Positions 47,424 through 57,149 of a DNA stretch of 64,000 nt are shown here, in pieces (within the stretch, counting starts at the first letter, position 1; every line of letters starts with the position of its first letter). Both the position numbers and the translations under genes were made by a program. The notes beneath the pieces were generated by a model. It searched no databases and was not told where the DNA came from. It saw only the letters and a list, made by a program, of their open reading frames with translations. Origin of the DNA: Pseudomonadota bacterium. GTDB lineage: Bacteria; Pseudomonadota; Gammaproteobacteria; Burkholderiales; Rhodocyclaceae. Where the stretch lies: assembly GCA_029776255.1 (NCBI GenBank), contig JAKOTN010000097.1, positions 1 through 64,000 on the forward strand, written 5' to 3'.

Positions 47424-47597
47424 TCACTTCCGGGTGCGCTGTTCTAGCAATTTGATTTCTTTCTTGTATTTCAGAATTTCCGCGTGAATTTTGCTTTGTT
47501 CGGCCATCGGGAGTATCGCCGTGTTCATCAGCTTGTCTTCAAGCTTTTGAATGCTGCTGACAAGATGTTTTATCTGTTCGTAGGGGGTCATGAACAT
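47424..47597 (-). CDS. 57-residue coiled-coil small protein
   Basis: Below the ORF-track cutoff. It starts MFMTPYEQIKHLVSSIQ and is almost entirely helical with heptads (IQKLEDKL, IHAEILKYKKEIKLLEQ), ending in RTRK. AGGCGAG lies before the start. Codon use is reasonable and no competing gene overlaps. It is convergent with prfH. I do not recognise the family; the second ATG two codons in is an alternative start. Confidence 0.55.
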   Translation of the reverse strand: MFMTPYEQIKHLVSSIQKLEDKLMNTAILPMAEQSKIHAEILKYKKEIKLLEQRTRK

Positions 47598-47903
47598 CGT
47601 GATCTCGCCTGTAAGGGTAAATCGTACGGTAACTTCCGCAAATCCGATGATGCCTTGGTGAAGCCTCGTTGTCTATGAAATTTGATTTTTCCGATGACGG
47701 CGTTCAGGCGGGCGTCCGCGAGGAGGAAGGTCGCATTCCTGCTAAATAAGCAGTGCTCGGGAGACGGCTTGATGCCAAAACGTATCGACCGCGGCGAACC
47801 GGATGGTTGCGGTCGAGCCGCCTCGAGGTGTGTCGGGCTGGCGGCAACGACTTCAATTCTTGCGTGGTCAACGAGGAGGCTACCGACCAACGGCGTTGGC
47901 ACG
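47598..47903. other. Gene-free gap between the small coiled-coil gene and the FAH-family gene
   Basis: 306 bases with no convincing coding frame. A long inverted repeat CGACCGC/GCGGTCG near 47788-47816 lies downstream of the FAH-family gene and may help end its transcript; the following T content is weak. Confidence 0.4.
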
Positions 47904-48587
47904 CTAGACGAGTTTCACGCGTATCTCGCCGACGCCGCTTATCCCGGCGGTCAACACGTCGCCGCGGACGACCGTCGACACGCCCGCCGGGGTGCCGGTG
48001 AAAATCAGATCGCCGGGCGCCAGGGTGAGATAGGTCGAGAGATTGGCGATGACCTCGGCGACTTTCCACGACATTTGTTCAAGATCGCCATGCTGACGCG
48101 GCTCGCCGTTGACCTGCAACCAGATCGCTCCACGCCGGGGATGTCCGATGGCCGTTGCCGGCTGTAGATCGGCGATGGGCGCACTGTGATCGAATCCCTT
48201 GCCCATGTCCCAGGGGTGTCCCTTGTCCTTGGCCCGGAGTTGCAGATCGCGCCGGGTCAGATCCAGTCCGACGGCGTAGCCGAAGACACCGGCAAGCGCA
48301 TCTTCCGGTCGAATGTTGGCGCCGCCCCGGCTCAGGGCGATGACCAACTCCACCTCGTGTTGCAGGTTGCCGGTGGCCGGCGGGTAGGGAACATTGCCGC
48401 CGCCCGGGACCAGCGCGTCTGCGGGTTTGCTGAAGAAAAACGGCGGCTCGCGCGTGTCGGCGCCCATTTCCGCCGCGTGATCGGCGTAGTTGCGGCCGAC
48501 GCAGTAGACGCGGCGAACCGGGAAAATGGCATCGCTGCCGGCGACCGGAATGCCAACCGGCGCGGCTGGCGGAAAGACATATGGCAT
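47904..48587 (-). CDS. Fumarylacetoacetate hydrolase family protein
   Basis: 227 residues, the short FAH type that includes fumarylpyruvate and acylpyruvate hydrolases and oxaloacetate decarboxylases. Motifs include YCVGRNYADHAAEMG, EPPFFFSKP, the metal ligands HEVELV and GLDLTRRDLQ, and FTGTPAGVS near the C-terminus. The substrate cannot be fixed from sequence, and no aromatic degradation genes surround it. It lies 18 bases after the Nif3-like gene. Confidence 0.88.
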   Translation of the reverse strand: MPYVFPPAAPVGIPVAGSDAIFPVRRVYCVGRNYADHAAEMGADTREPPFFFSKPADALVPGGGNVPYPPATGNLQHEVELVIALSRGGANIRPEDALAGVFGYAVGLDLTRRDLQLRAKDKGHPWDMGKGFDHSAPIADLQPATAIGHPRRGAIWLQVNGEPRQHGDLEQMSWKVAEVIANLSTYLTLAPGDLIFTGTPAGVSTVVRGDVLTAGISGVGEIRVKLV

Positions 48588-48605
48588 GATCGTTCCTCAA
48601 AAAAG

Positions 48606-49352
48606 TCAAACAGGATTGTCGATATCGACGAATTGGCAGTCAAGGCCGAAGCGCTCGGCCACATGCGCCGCGAGTGCCTGCACGCCGTAACGTTCGCTGG
48701 CGTGATGGCCGGCGGCGAGGTAGGCCACACCGGATTCCCTGGCCAGATGCACCGTCTGTTCGGAGATTTCGCCGCTCAGATAAAGATCGGCGCCCAAGGC
48801 GATTGCCTGTTCGAACAAACCTTGCGCGCCGCCGGAGCACCACGCCACGCGCTCGATGCGGCGATGTTCCGGGCCGATCAGCAAGGGTTGGCGCCCGAGC
48901 CCCCGCGCCACTTGGCCGGCAATCGTCGCGGCGCTGGCGGCCTGCGCGGGGCGCCCGAGCCAACCGACATCCTGTTCGCCAAAGCGTCGATCGACCAGCC
49001 AGCCAAACCGTTGAGCAAGTTGTGCATTGTTGCCGAACTCGGGGTGTCCATCCAGCGGCAGATGATAGGCGATGAGGTTGATGTCGTGTTTGAGCAGCGT
49101 TTGCAGACGCTTTTTTCGGATGCCGGTGACTCGGCCGTCCTCGCCGCGCCAGAACCAACCGTGATGGACGAGAACGGCATCGGCGCTCCGTTCCGCCGCC
49201 GCTTCCAGCAGGGCTTGGCTGGCGGTGACGCCTGCCACCAGGCGCCGGATTTCTGGCCGTCCTTCCACTTGCAGGCCGTTTGGGCAATAATCCCTGTAGT
49301 GCCCGGCCTCCAGCAGCGTGTCCAGGTAGTGTATCAATTCTTCACGTTTCAT
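48606..49352 (-). CDS. Nif3-like dinuclear metal-centre protein (YbgI family)
   Basis: 248 residues. The metal-binding histidines appear in LVHHGWFWRG and near the C-terminus in AGHHASERYG; the N-terminus LLEAGHYRDYCPNGLQVEG is the family start. Members form toroidal hexamers with two metals; suggested roles include GTP cyclohydrolase-like or radical-SAM assisting activity, none settled. Divergent from the DegS-like protease with only 24 bases between. Confidence 0.88.
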   Translation of the reverse strand: MKREELIHYLDTLLEAGHYRDYCPNGLQVEGRPEIRRLVAGVTASQALLEAAAERSADAVLVHHGWFWRGEDGRVTGIRKKRLQTLLKHDINLIAYHLPLDGHPEFGNNAQLAQRFGWLVDRRFGEQDVGWLGRPAQAASAATIAGQVARGLGRQPLLIGPEHRRIERVAWCSGGAQGLFEQAIALGADLYLSGEISEQTVHLARESGVAYLAAGHHASERYGVQALAAHVAERFGLDCQFVDIDNPV

Positions 49353-49376
49353 TTACTGGCTCCAAAATAGTGCTCC

Positions 49377-50555
49377 ATGCGTAGGCTCTGGCTGATTTTT
49401 GCACAAACGGTAACCGTTGCTCTCGCCATTTTCTTCGTCGTGATGACGCTCAAGCCGGAATGGCTTGGCAAAGGGCCGGCCACTGCCACGGTCGTCACCG
49501 TCGAGGAGGCCGAGCCTGCCAATTTACCGTCGTCGCCCGGCAAATTGGCCTCTTTTCGCGATGCCGCGCGAAACGCCTTGCCATCGGTGGTGCATATCTT
49601 CACATCGCAAAAGATGAAGGCGCGGCGGCACCCGATGCTGGACGATCCGATCCTGCGCCATTTCTTTGGCGATGGCGTCGAGGGCGACGCTCCGGCCACG
49701 TCTGGGTTGGGTTCCGGTGTGATTGTCAGCACGAAGGGCTATGTTCTCACCAATTTTCACGTTGTCGAAGCCGCCGATCAGATTGAAATCGCGCTGAGCG
49801 ACGGCCGGAACCTGAGTGCTCGCCTGGTTGGCAGCGATCCCGAGTCCGATCTGGCGGTGTTGCAGATTACTCAGCCCAATGGCAAGGAATTGAACTTGCC
49901 GGCCATCACGCTGGGGAAAATGGAGCATGTCGCCGTGGGCGATATCGCGCTGGCGATAGGTAATCCTTTCGGTGTCGGTCAGACGGTGACCATGGGAATT
50001 ATTTCGGCGCTGGGCCGTTCCCACCTTGGAATCAATACCTTTGAAAATTTCATTCAAACCGATGCAGCGATCAACCCCGGAAATTCGGGCGGTGCGTTGG
50101 TGGATAGTCAGGGCAATCTAATCGGTATCAATTCGGCGATATATTCACGATCCGGCGGCTCCTTGGGTATCGGTTTCGCCATCCCGATCTCGATCGCCAA
50201 GAACGTGATGGAGCAGATCATCCAGAATGGCTCGGTGACGCGTGGCTGGATCGGCGTGGAGGCACAGGAAATCACGTCCGATTTGGCCGAATCCTTCGGC
50301 CTGCCGGATGCAAGCGGGGCGTTGATTGCTGGCGTGCAGCGCGGAAGCCCGGCGGATACCGCCGGAATCAAGCCCGGCGACATACTTCTTGCCGTCAATA
50401 ATCGCGAGGTGAAGGATCCACAGACGATGCTCGATTTGATCGCCGGTCAAAAACCGGGCGATACGGTTGATTTCAAGTTAAGGCGACAGAACAATATACT
50501 CAATACTGCGGTGAAAATCGGTAAACGAGCACCACAAGCGCGTCCTCGCGAATAA
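49377..50555 (+). CDS. DegS/DegQ-like S1C serine protease
   Basis: 392 residues: an N-terminal membrane segment (FAQTVTVALAIFFVVMTL), a trypsin-like domain with His in LTNFHVV, Asp in ESDLAVL and Ser in GNSGGAL, then one PDZ domain (about residues 275-375). One PDZ plus a membrane anchor fits DegS, the sensor protease of envelope stress, better than soluble DegQ. Its neighbours near tatABC/his are usual for betaproteobacteria. Confidence 0.9.
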   Translation: MRRLWLIFAQTVTVALAIFFVVMTLKPEWLGKGPATATVVTVEEAEPANLPSSPGKLASFRDAARNALPSVVHIFTSQKMKARRHPMLDDPILRHFFGDGVEGDAPATSGLGSGVIVSTKGYVLTNFHVVEAADQIEIALSDGRNLSARLVGSDPESDLAVLQITQPNGKELNLPAITLGKMEHVAVGDIALAIGNPFGVGQTVTMGIISALGRSHLGINTFENFIQTDAAINPGNSGGALVDSQGNLIGINSAIYSRSGGSLGIGFAIPISIAKNVMEQIIQNGSVTRGWIGVEAQEITSDLAESFGLPDASGALIAGVQRGSPADTAGIKPGDILLAVNNREVKDPQTMLDLIAGQKPGDTVDFKLRRQNNILNTAVKIGKRAPQARPRE

Positions 50556-50574
50556 CGCCCGACGGAGTCGAAAC

Positions 50575-51381
50575 ATGTGCCAGTTGCTCGGGATGAACTG
50601 CAACGTACCGACCGACATCTGTTTTTCGTTCGCCGGATTTCAGGCGCGCGGCGGCGCAACGGATGTGCACGGGGACGGTTGGGGAATTGCTTTTTTCGAA
50701 GGCCGGGGCACGCGGGTGTTTCTGGACCCAAAGCCGTCGAGCGTTTCGCCGGTGGCGGAACTGGTGCGCGGCTACCCGATTCATTCCAAAAATGTCATCG
50801 CGCATATTCGCAAGGCCACGCAAGGCGTGATCGCGCTTGAAAACACGCATCCGTTCATGCGCGAACTGTGGGGACGCTACTGGATTTTCGCGCACAACGG
50901 CAATCTGCCCGATTTCTCGCCGCTGCTCGACGGTAGTTTCACGCCTGTGGGCGAGACCGACAGTGAGCGCGTCTTTTGCTGGTTGTTGCAGAATATTCGC
51001 CAGCGTTTTGACGGGCGGGTACCGAATCGATCGATGCTTTTTGACGTTTTGCACGAATTAACACTGGATCTGAGCGCGCGCGGCTCCTGCAACTATCTGT
51101 TGTCGAATGGCGACTGCCTATTCGCGCATTGCTCAACCCAATTGAGCTACATCGTGCGTCAGGCGCCATTCGCGGTGGCGCATTTGTGCGACCAGGATTT
51201 GACGATCGATTTCAGCGATGTCACCACGCCGGATGATCGCGTCGCGGTGATTGCCACCGTTCCGCTGACCGACAACGAGGAGTGGTTACCGATGCCGGTT
51301 GGCAGTCTGTGGTTGTTCGCGGAGGGCGCACCGGTCGCGCACCGCCACACCGGCAGGCAAGCGGAGAATATTCCGGGCTGA
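50575..51381 (+). CDS. Class II glutamine amidotransferase (YafJ family)
   Basis: 268 residues. Cys-2 is the N-terminal nucleophile after methionine removal (MCQLLGMNC). GDGWGIAFFEG, HIRKATQG and FAHNGNLPDF match the glutaminase domain. The acceptor and reaction are unknown; YafJ-like proteins are linked to ergothioneine-type or gamma-glutamyl chemistry only by family. Convergent with tatC, 30 bases apart. Confidence 0.87.
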   Translation: MCQLLGMNCNVPTDICFSFAGFQARGGATDVHGDGWGIAFFEGRGTRVFLDPKPSSVSPVAELVRGYPIHSKNVIAHIRKATQGVIALENTHPFMRELWGRYWIFAHNGNLPDFSPLLDGSFTPVGETDSERVFCWLLQNIRQRFDGRVPNRSMLFDVLHELTLDLSARGSCNYLLSNGDCLFAHCSTQLSYIVRQAPFAVAHLCDQDLTIDFSDVTTPDDRVAVIATVPLTDNEEWLPMPVGSLWLFAEGAPVAHRHTGRQAENIPG

Positions 51382-51411
51382 CAAGGCGCGCGGGCGGCGC
51401 GGCGGGCGTGT

Positions 51412-52254
51412 TTAGGGTTTTGGCGCCTGATCGTCGGATGCGGTTCTGGATCGGCCGAGATCGGCGATGGCTTTGTCGGCCTCCTCGGACGACAGCGGCG
51501 ACCAGTCGGACGCGGCTTCGGCGGCCGGTATTTCACGCGTGCGCCGCCGAACGAAACGGGCCATGAATAAACCCAATTCGAAAAGCAGGCACAGCGGGAT
51601 GGCCATCATCAGTTGCGACACCACGTCGGGCGGTGTGAAGATGGCACCGACGACAAAGGCGCCGACGATGACGTAAGGGCGCCACTCCTTGAGCTTGTCA
51701 ATTTCGACAATGCCTACCTGAACCAACACGATCACTAGGACCGGCACCTCGAACGTCACGCCGAAGGCTATAAAAGTCGTCATCACGAAAGACAGGTATT
51801 TCTCGATATCGGTCATCCAGGCCACGCCGGTAGGCGCGACATGCGCCATGAAACCGAAAATCGTTGGGAAAACAAGAAAATAGGCAAAAGCCATTCCAAT
51901 GAAGAAAAGCAGCACGCTGGCGGCGACCATTGGTAGTGCCAGGCGTTTTTCGTGTGCATAAAGGCCGGGCGCGACGAAAGCCCATACCTGGAACAGGACA
52001 TAAGGCAAAGCGATCAGAAACGCAACCATCAACGCCACTTTCATCGGCACCAGAAACACCCCGACCACGTCGGTGGCGATCATCTGCCCGCCTTGTGGCA
52101 AGGTGGCCAGCAGGGGTTGCGCCAGTAGCGCATACAGTTCTTTCGCCCATGGAAACAGGCAAATGAAAACAATACCGACCGAAAGCAGGCAGCGTATCAG
52201 GCGCGTGCGCAGTTCGACGAGATGAGACAGAAAGGACTCTTCTGGGGGTGTCAT
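51412..52254 (-). CDS. tatC: Sec-independent translocase subunit TatC
   Basis: About 280 residues with six hydrophobic segments. It starts MTPPEESFLSHLVELRTRLIRCL, the family N-terminus that binds twin-arginine signals, and the FVAPGLYAHEK loop is conserved. The C-terminal tail after segment six is longer and acidic (about 45 residues). Last gene of the his-hinT-tatABC run. Confidence 0.95.
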   Translation of the reverse strand: MTPPEESFLSHLVELRTRLIRCLLSVGIVFICLFPWAKELYALLAQPLLATLPQGGQMIATDVVGVFLVPMKVALMVAFLIALPYVLFQVWAFVAPGLYAHEKRLALPMVAASVLLFFIGMAFAYFLVFPTIFGFMAHVAPTGVAWMTDIEKYLSFVMTTFIAFGVTFEVPVLVIVLVQVGIVEIDKLKEWRPYVIVGAFVVGAIFTPPDVVSQLMMAIPLCLLFELGLFMARFVRRRTREIPAAEAASDWSPLSSEEADKAIADLGRSRTASDDQAPKP

Positions 52255-52261
52255 CAACGCA

Positions 52262-52642
52262 TCAAGCCTGTCGGTTGGGGGATTCGGCAGTTCCTGTCGA
52301 AACGGCTGATGGCGATGGCGGGCTTTCGGGCCCGCGCGGTGTATCCGGAATGGCTTTAACCGTCTGTAGGGTCTGTTCTATTGCGTGTTGCGCGGATTGC
52401 ACCTCGTTGGTCAGCGTCAGTTGAACGTTGCGGGCGGATTCTTCAATCTCCGCCTGGAGTTTTCGCAGCTCATCAAGCTGGATTTCACGGTTGATGTCCG
52501 ATTTGACATCGCTGACGTAGCGTTGCAGACGGCCCAACAAATGCCCGGTCGTCCGCGCGACTTTAGGCAGTCGCTCGGGACCGATCACCACCAAGGCAAC
52601 GACGGCGATTACGAGCATCTCCGAAAATCCGATATCAAACAT
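52262..52642 (-). CDS. tatB: Sec-independent translocase subunit TatB
   Basis: 126 residues: the hydrophobic helix MFDIGFSEMLVIAVVALVVIGPERLP with the hinge GPERLP, then an amphipathic helix and a long charged tail ending in proline/serine. Seven bases upstream of tatC. Confidence 0.95.
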   Translation of the reverse strand: MFDIGFSEMLVIAVVALVVIGPERLPKVARTTGHLLGRLQRYVSDVKSDINREIQLDELRKLQAEIEESARNVQLTLTNEVQSAQHAIEQTLQTVKAIPDTPRGPESPPSPSAVSTGTAESPNRQA

Positions 52643-52743
52643 TGGCGACCGCAGGGCAAAGAAATGGTGGAAAGGGCGAGTTCACCTGGCCGGAAAGGCG
52701 GCGCAATAAGATCGAGCGCTTTTCATTGCCGAAATCGTCAGGA

Positions 52744-52989
52744 CTAGCTTCGGGTTTTCTCCCGTATTTCCCCTTCGATGGTCTGACCGGTGCCGACTTG
52801 CGGTGTTGGTGTCTGCGGAGGGGGGGGGTCGGCCACCTTTTCTTCGGCAGTGGCATCGCGCATGCCTTCCTTGAATCCTTTGACCGCCCCTCCCAAATCG
52901 GAGCCAAGGTTACGCAACTTTTTGGTGCCAAAAACAAGCAGAATGATGATCAAAACGATCAACCAATGCCAGATGCTGAAAGAGCCCAT
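52744..52989 (-). CDS. tatA: Sec-independent translocase subunit TatA
   Basis: 81 residues: [42 protein letters not shown] is the membrane helix, FGTKKL hinge and amphipathic helix of TatA. A GGAGA site precedes the start. It forms the pore used by folded proteins with twin-arginine signals. Confidence 0.95.
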   Translation of the reverse strand: MGSFSIWHWLIVLIIILLVFGTKKLRNLGSDLGGAVKGFKEGMRDATAEEKVADPPPPQTPTPQVGTGQTIEGEIREKTRS

Positions 52990-53061
52990 TGCAGGTCTCC
53001 ATAAAATGAGAGTCGACGGGTCGCGACCAGACGGGTGCCCACACCGTTTCTCAGGACGGTG

Positions 53062-53424
53062 CTACGCGGTTGGCGCAATCCGTTTGAGCATCGGGCCGAC
53101 AGGTTCCGGTCCACCCACGATGTGCGCATGTAAATGCGGCACCTCCTGATGCCCGATACGCCCGGTGTTGATGATGACCCTGAAGCCATCGGGGCTTCCC
53201 TGTTCGCTGGCCAGTCGGCTGGCGGCGGCGAGCAAGTGGCCGAGAACCGGTGCGTCGGCATCGGTGACCGTTGCCAACGATGCGATGTGGCGCTTGGGAA
53301 TGATCAGGAAATGCACCGGACGCGCCGGATTGATGTCGTGGAACGCCAAAATCTCGTCGTCTTCGAAAACTTTGCGCGCCGGAATCTCGCCGCGCACAAT
53401 CTTGCAAAAAAGGCAGTTTCCCAT
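53062..53424 (-). CDS. hinT: HIT-family nucleotide hydrolase (HinT)
   Basis: 120 residues with the histidine triad HLHAHIVGG near the C-terminus and the start MGNCLFCKIVRGEIPARKVFED. It hydrolyses adenosine phosphoramidates. In many betaproteobacteria it sits between hisE and tatA, as here. Confidence 0.94.
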   Translation of the reverse strand: MGNCLFCKIVRGEIPARKVFEDDEILAFHDINPARPVHFLIIPKRHIASLATVTDADAPVLGHLLAAASRLASEQGSPDGFRVIINTGRIGHQEVPHLHAHIVGGPEPVGPMLKRIAPTA

Positions 53425-53427
53425 GGG

Positions 53428-53748
53428 CTATCCCTTGCGAGATTTCTTTTCGTCGACTCCGGAAATGCCTTCTCGACGACGCATTTCCTGCAACACATCC
53501 TCGATCGTCAAACCATAAAAAGCCAGCAGGACCATGGTGTGGTAGAGCACGTCGGCCGACTCCCAGACGACATGCAGGCGGTTGCCCTCTTTTCCGGCCA
53601 TGATCAGTTCGGCCGTTTCCTCGCCAATCTTCTTAAGGATCGAGTCTGGCCCCTTGGCCATCAACTGTGCCGTGTAGGACGTTTCCGGGTCTGCCTTGCG
53701 GCGCGCCAACAATGTTTCAGAAATTCGGTGCAGCATGTCCATGTTCAT
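53428..53748 (-). CDS. hisE: Phosphoribosyl-ATP pyrophosphatase
   Basis: 106 residues; second step of histidine synthesis. Contains KIGEETAELIMAGKEG and ESADVLYHTMVLL, the MazG-like metal-binding helices. The start overlaps the hisI stop by ATGA; the longer frame in the ORF track overlaps hisI. Confidence 0.93.
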   Translation of the reverse strand: MNMDMLHRISETLLARRKADPETSYTAQLMAKGPDSILKKIGEETAELIMAGKEGNRLHVVWESADVLYHTMVLLAFYGLTIEDVLQEMRRREGISGVDEKKSRKG

Positions 53749-54149
53749 TTGCCGTAAATGTCCTTCGGGTCCTTGACTACCGGTTCGGCGGCAATCCAGG
53801 ATTCTCCCCGCAGTTGGTGGAAAAAGCAGCTTTCGCGGCCCGTGTGACACGCAATGTCGCCGACCTGTTCAATTGATAGCAGCAACACATCACCGTCGCA
53901 GTCGGTGCGGATGGCGCGAACACGTTGCATATGCCCCGACTCTTCACCTTTGCGCCACAGCCGCTGCCGCGAACGTGACCAGTATACCGCGCTGCCGCTA
54001 TTGACGGTTTCCCGAAGCGATTCCCTGTTCATGTACGCGAACATCAGTACCTTGCCGCTGGCGGCATCCTGCGCTATTGCGGGCATCATACCCTGCTCGT
54101 CCCACTTCAGGGCGTCCAGCCATGGCCGATCCGGGTCGAGGTCACTCAC
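53745..54149 (-). CDS. hisI: Phosphoribosyl-AMP cyclohydrolase
   Basis: 134 residues; third step of histidine synthesis. Motifs: [18 protein letters not shown] and the metal/zinc cysteines in DCDGD and [11 protein letters not shown]. It overlaps both neighbours by four bases. Confidence 0.95.
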   Translation of the reverse strand: MSDLDPDRPWLDALKWDEQGMMPAIAQDAASGKVLMFAYMNRESLRETVNSGSAVYWSRSRQRLWRKGEESGHMQRVRAIRTDCDGDVLLLSIEQVGDIACHTGRESCFFHQLRGESWIAAEPVVKDPKDIYGK

Positions 54150-54907
54150 AAGCGGACCTCGATTCCCTGTTTGCGCATGTATTCCTTTGCTTCTCGCACA
54201 GTGAATTCACCGAAATGAAAAATGCTCGCGGCCAGAACCGCATCGGCGTGCCCTGTGGAAACGCCATCGGCGAGATGCTGGAGGTTGCCGACACCACCGC
54301 TGGCAATCACGGGAATGTCAACGGCACCGGAAATCGCACGCGTCAGCGAGAGATCGAAGCCGTTGCGCGTCCCGTCACGGTCCATGCTGGTGAGCAGTAT
54401 TTCCCCCGCGCCGAGGGCTTGTACACGGCGTGCCCACGCCACGGCGTCGATCCCGGTATTTTTCCGCCCCCCGTGGGTGAACACCTGCCAGGCATCCGGC
54501 GCCTGTTGCTTGGCGTCGATCGCCACAACGATGCACTGGTTGCCGACCTTGGCGGAGGCTTCCGCGACCAAGTCGGGATTTTCTACGGCGGCGGTATTCA
54601 TGCTCACCTTGTCGGCTCCGGCATTGAGCAAGCGACGAACGTCGGCCACCGAGCGGACGCCGCCGCCGACGGTCAGCGGGATGAATACTTGTGCGGCACA
54701 GGCTTCGACAATGTGCAGAATGATGTCGCGCTGATCGGACGACGCCGTGATGTCCAGGAAAGTCACTTCGTCGGCTCCCTGTTCGTCGTAACGACGCGCA
54801 ATTTCCACCGGATCGCCGGCGTCGCGCAGATCAACGAAATTGGTGCCTTTGACCACGCGTCCGGCAGTGACATCCAGACAGGGAATGATTCGTTTGGCTA
54901 GGCCCAA
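54146..54907 (-). CDS. hisF: Imidazole glycerol phosphate synthase cyclase subunit
   Basis: 253 residues, TIM barrel. [10 protein letters not shown] and [10 protein letters not shown] hold the two catalytic aspartates; [13 protein letters not shown] is the C-terminal phosphate loop. Works with HisH. It seems to begin with TTG at 54907, with no good ribosome site; family homology begins at AKRII, and no ATG is available nearby. Confidence 0.93.
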   Translation of the reverse strand: MGLAKRIIPCLDVTAGRVVKGTNFVDLRDAGDPVEIARRYDEQGADEVTFLDITASSDQRDIILHIVEACAAQVFIPLTVGGGVRSVADVRRLLNAGADKVSMNTAAVENPDLVAEASAKVGNQCIVVAIDAKQQAPDAWQVFTHGGRKNTGIDAVAWARRVQALGAGEILLTSMDRDGTRNGFDLSLTRAISGAVDIPVIASGGVGNLQHLADGVSTGHADAVLAASIFHFGEFTVREAKEYMRKQGIEVRL

Positions 54908-54947
54908 GGGTCGCTACCGTCGAAGACCGCCAAGACAGTCTTCGTGC

Positions 54948-55691
54948 TCAAGGTTGTTCTGCCCGGTCGGCTTCCGCCTGAGCGGAGGCGAAGTCGAGTG
55001 AGCCGTCGTAGATCGCGCGACCGGCTATGGCGGCGCTGATGCCTTCTTGTTCGACGGCGCAAAGTTGCCGAATATCTTCTATACATGACAGGCCACCACT
55101 GGCGATGACGGGAATAAGCAACGCTTGTGCCAACTTCACCGTGGCCTGGACATTAAACCCGGTCAGCATGCCGTCGCGCCCAATATCGGTGTAAACAATC
55201 GCTTCCACACCGTAATCCTCGTATTTTTTCGCCAGATCGATGACATCGTGTCCGGTCATTTTCGACCAGCCGTCGACCGCCACCTTGCCGTCCTTGGCAT
55301 CGAGGCCGACGATAATGTGACCGGGAAACGCGCCACAGGCGTCGTGAAGAAAACCCGGATTCTTGACGGCGGCGGTACCGATGATCACATAACTGACGCC
55401 ATCGTCCAGACATCGTTCGATGGTATCGAGATCGCGGATGCCGCCACCAAGCTGTATCGGGATGTCGTCGCCAACAGCCTGCACGATTTCCTTGATCGCC
55501 CGCTCGTTTTTCGGCTTGCCGGCAAAGGCTCCGTCAAGGTCGACCACGTGCAGGCGGCGAGCTCCCTGCTCCAACCAGTGCCGTGCCTGCTCGCCTGGGG
55601 AGTTGGAAAAGACCGTTACCTGGTCCATGAGCCCTTGTTTAAGACGGACACACTGTCCTTCTTTCAGGTCAATCGCTGGAATAATCAACAT
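54948..55691 (-). CDS. hisA: ProFAR isomerase HisA
   Basis: 247 residues, TIM barrel. Starts [17 protein letters not shown] with the catalytic Asp; [14 protein letters not shown] and [13 protein letters not shown] are typical phosphate-binding loops. It lies 45 bases after hisH and 40 before hisF. Confidence 0.95.
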   Translation of the reverse strand: MLIIPAIDLKEGQCVRLKQGLMDQVTVFSNSPGEQARHWLEQGARRLHVVDLDGAFAGKPKNERAIKEIVQAVGDDIPIQLGGGIRDLDTIERCLDDGVSYVIIGTAAVKNPGFLHDACGAFPGHIIVGLDAKDGKVAVDGWSKMTGHDVIDLAKKYEDYGVEAIVYTDIGRDGMLTGFNVQATVKLAQALLIPVIASGGLSCIEDIRQLCAVEQEGISAAIAGRAIYDGSLDFASAQAEADRAEQP

Positions 55692-55736
55692 GTTGAAAGC
55701 AGAAGAGAGGTGAGTTACGAGAATGTCGACAGCTCG

Positions 55737-56396
55737 TCAGGGTTGCCAGCCGACGAAATTCGCCAGCATGGCGAGACCCGCCGCAGCGCTTTTCTCAGGG
55801 TGGCACTGTATGGCGAAGATATTATCCCGCGCCACCGCACTGGTAAAGGGTAAACCATAATCGGTTGTTCCAACAACGCAAGTTTTGTCCGCAGGATCGA
55901 CATGGTAGCTGTGAACAAAATAAAAACGCGACCCGTCGGTGATTCCATTCCATAGCGGATGCTTCAAGACTTGCCGCACCTCATTCCAGCCCATGTGCGG
56001 AACCTTGAGCTTGTTGCCGGCGTCGTCGTTCATCTTGTCGGCGGGAAAGCGGCGAACGTCGCCCTTGAACACGCCGAGTCCTGGCACGTTGCCTTCTTCG
56101 CTGTGTTCGAACAGCATTTGTTGGCCAATGCAAATGCCAAGAAAAGGTTTAGTGCGAGCCGCGTTCAAAACGGCTGAACGCAGGCCGCGCGCTTCGATTT
56201 CTCGCATGCAATCCGGCATTGCGCCCTGGCCCGGAAAAACGACGCGTTCAGCGGATTCCACTACCGCCGGGTCGGCAGATACCAGCACGGTGCGGCTTCC
56301 AGCAACACGCACCAACGCTTGCCAGACAGAGCGAAGATTACCCATGCCGTAGTCGATGACAACGATCGCTCCTTTGCCGGAGATTGGCGTTGTCAT
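55737..56396 (-). CDS. hisH: Imidazole glycerol phosphate synthase glutaminase subunit
   Basis: 219 residues, class I glutaminase. DYGMGNLRSV starts the fold, the nucleophile is in GICIGQQMLFE, and the catalytic His-Glu pair is in IQCHPEKS. Its start touches the hisB stop (overlap by one base). Confidence 0.95.
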   Translation of the reverse strand: MTTPISGKGAIVVIDYGMGNLRSVWQALVRVAGSRTVLVSADPAVVESAERVVFPGQGAMPDCMREIEARGLRSAVLNAARTKPFLGICIGQQMLFEHSEEGNVPGLGVFKGDVRRFPADKMNDDAGNKLKVPHMGWNEVRQVLKHPLWNGITDGSRFYFVHSYHVDPADKTCVVGTTDYGLPFTSAVARDNIFAIQCHPEKSAAAGLAMLANFVGWQP

Positions 56397-56983
56397 CAGA
56401 GAGAACCTTTGGTTGACGGAATGCAGTTTTCCGTTCGCGCATCAAGCTCGACAGCCATGCGCAAGGCACGTCCGAAAGCCTTGAAGACGGTCTCGGCCTG
56501 ATGGTGCGCGTTATCGCCGCGCAGATTGTCGATATGCAGGGTGATCTGCCCATGATTGACCAAACCCTGGAAAAATTCGCGAATCAAATCGACGTCGAAA
56601 ACGCCGATCGTCGCGCGCGTGAATTTAACGTGAAATTCCAGTCCCGGCCGGCCGGAGAGGTCGACCACCACTCGTGAAAGCGCTTCGTCCAAGGGAACAT
56701 AGGCGTGTCCGTACCGCCGTATGCCTTTCTTGTCGCCAAGGGCTTTGGCCAAGGTCTGCCCAAGGGTGATGCCGATATCTTCGACGGTGTGATGGGCATC
56801 AATGTGCAGGTCGCCATTGGCTTCGATGTCGAGGTCGATCAAGCCATGCCGTGAGATTTGCTCAAGCATGTGGTCGAGAAACGGCACTCCGGTCGCGAAA
56901 CGTCCTTGACCGCTGCCGTCGAGGTTGGCGCGAACCGTAATTTGGGTTTCAAGCGTGGTTCTGGAAATTTCAGCGTGGCGCAT
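56396..56983 (-). CDS. hisB: Imidazoleglycerol-phosphate dehydratase
   Basis: 195 residues, the monofunctional form without the N-terminal phosphatase. Manganese histidine motifs: [19 protein letters not shown] and NAHHQAE. First gene of the leftward his operon; the histidinol-phosphatase must be encoded elsewhere. Confidence 0.95.
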   Translation of the reverse strand: MRHAEISRTTLETQITVRANLDGSGQGRFATGVPFLDHMLEQISRHGLIDLDIEANGDLHIDAHHTVEDIGITLGQTLAKALGDKKGIRRYGHAYVPLDEALSRVVVDLSGRPGLEFHVKFTRATIGVFDVDLIREFFQGLVNHGQITLHIDNLRGDNAHHQAETVFKAFGRALRMAVELDARTENCIPSTKGSL

Positions 56984-57149
56984 GGCGAAATAGTTGCCGG
57001 AGACGAAGAGAGAATGTTGGCGCGACAGTTCTTACGGGACGAGCAGATTCAGGCGCCGCTACGCGACATAAACGACGCGGCTACTGCCTCGAAAGCGCAT
57101 GATACCATCTCGTGCTGCGTGTACCTTCCATTCAACCGAGTCGCCTTCG

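Noticed and set aside
47206-47427. 73-codon minus-strand ORF overlapping the small coiled-coil gene by GTGA
   Set aside because: Low-complexity composition, no family signature, and it crosses the GTTAG stem; the overlap is probably chance.
47588-47902. 104-codon minus-strand ORF after the FAH-family gene
   Set aside because: No recognised motif and it overlaps the start of the better-supported small gene in another frame.
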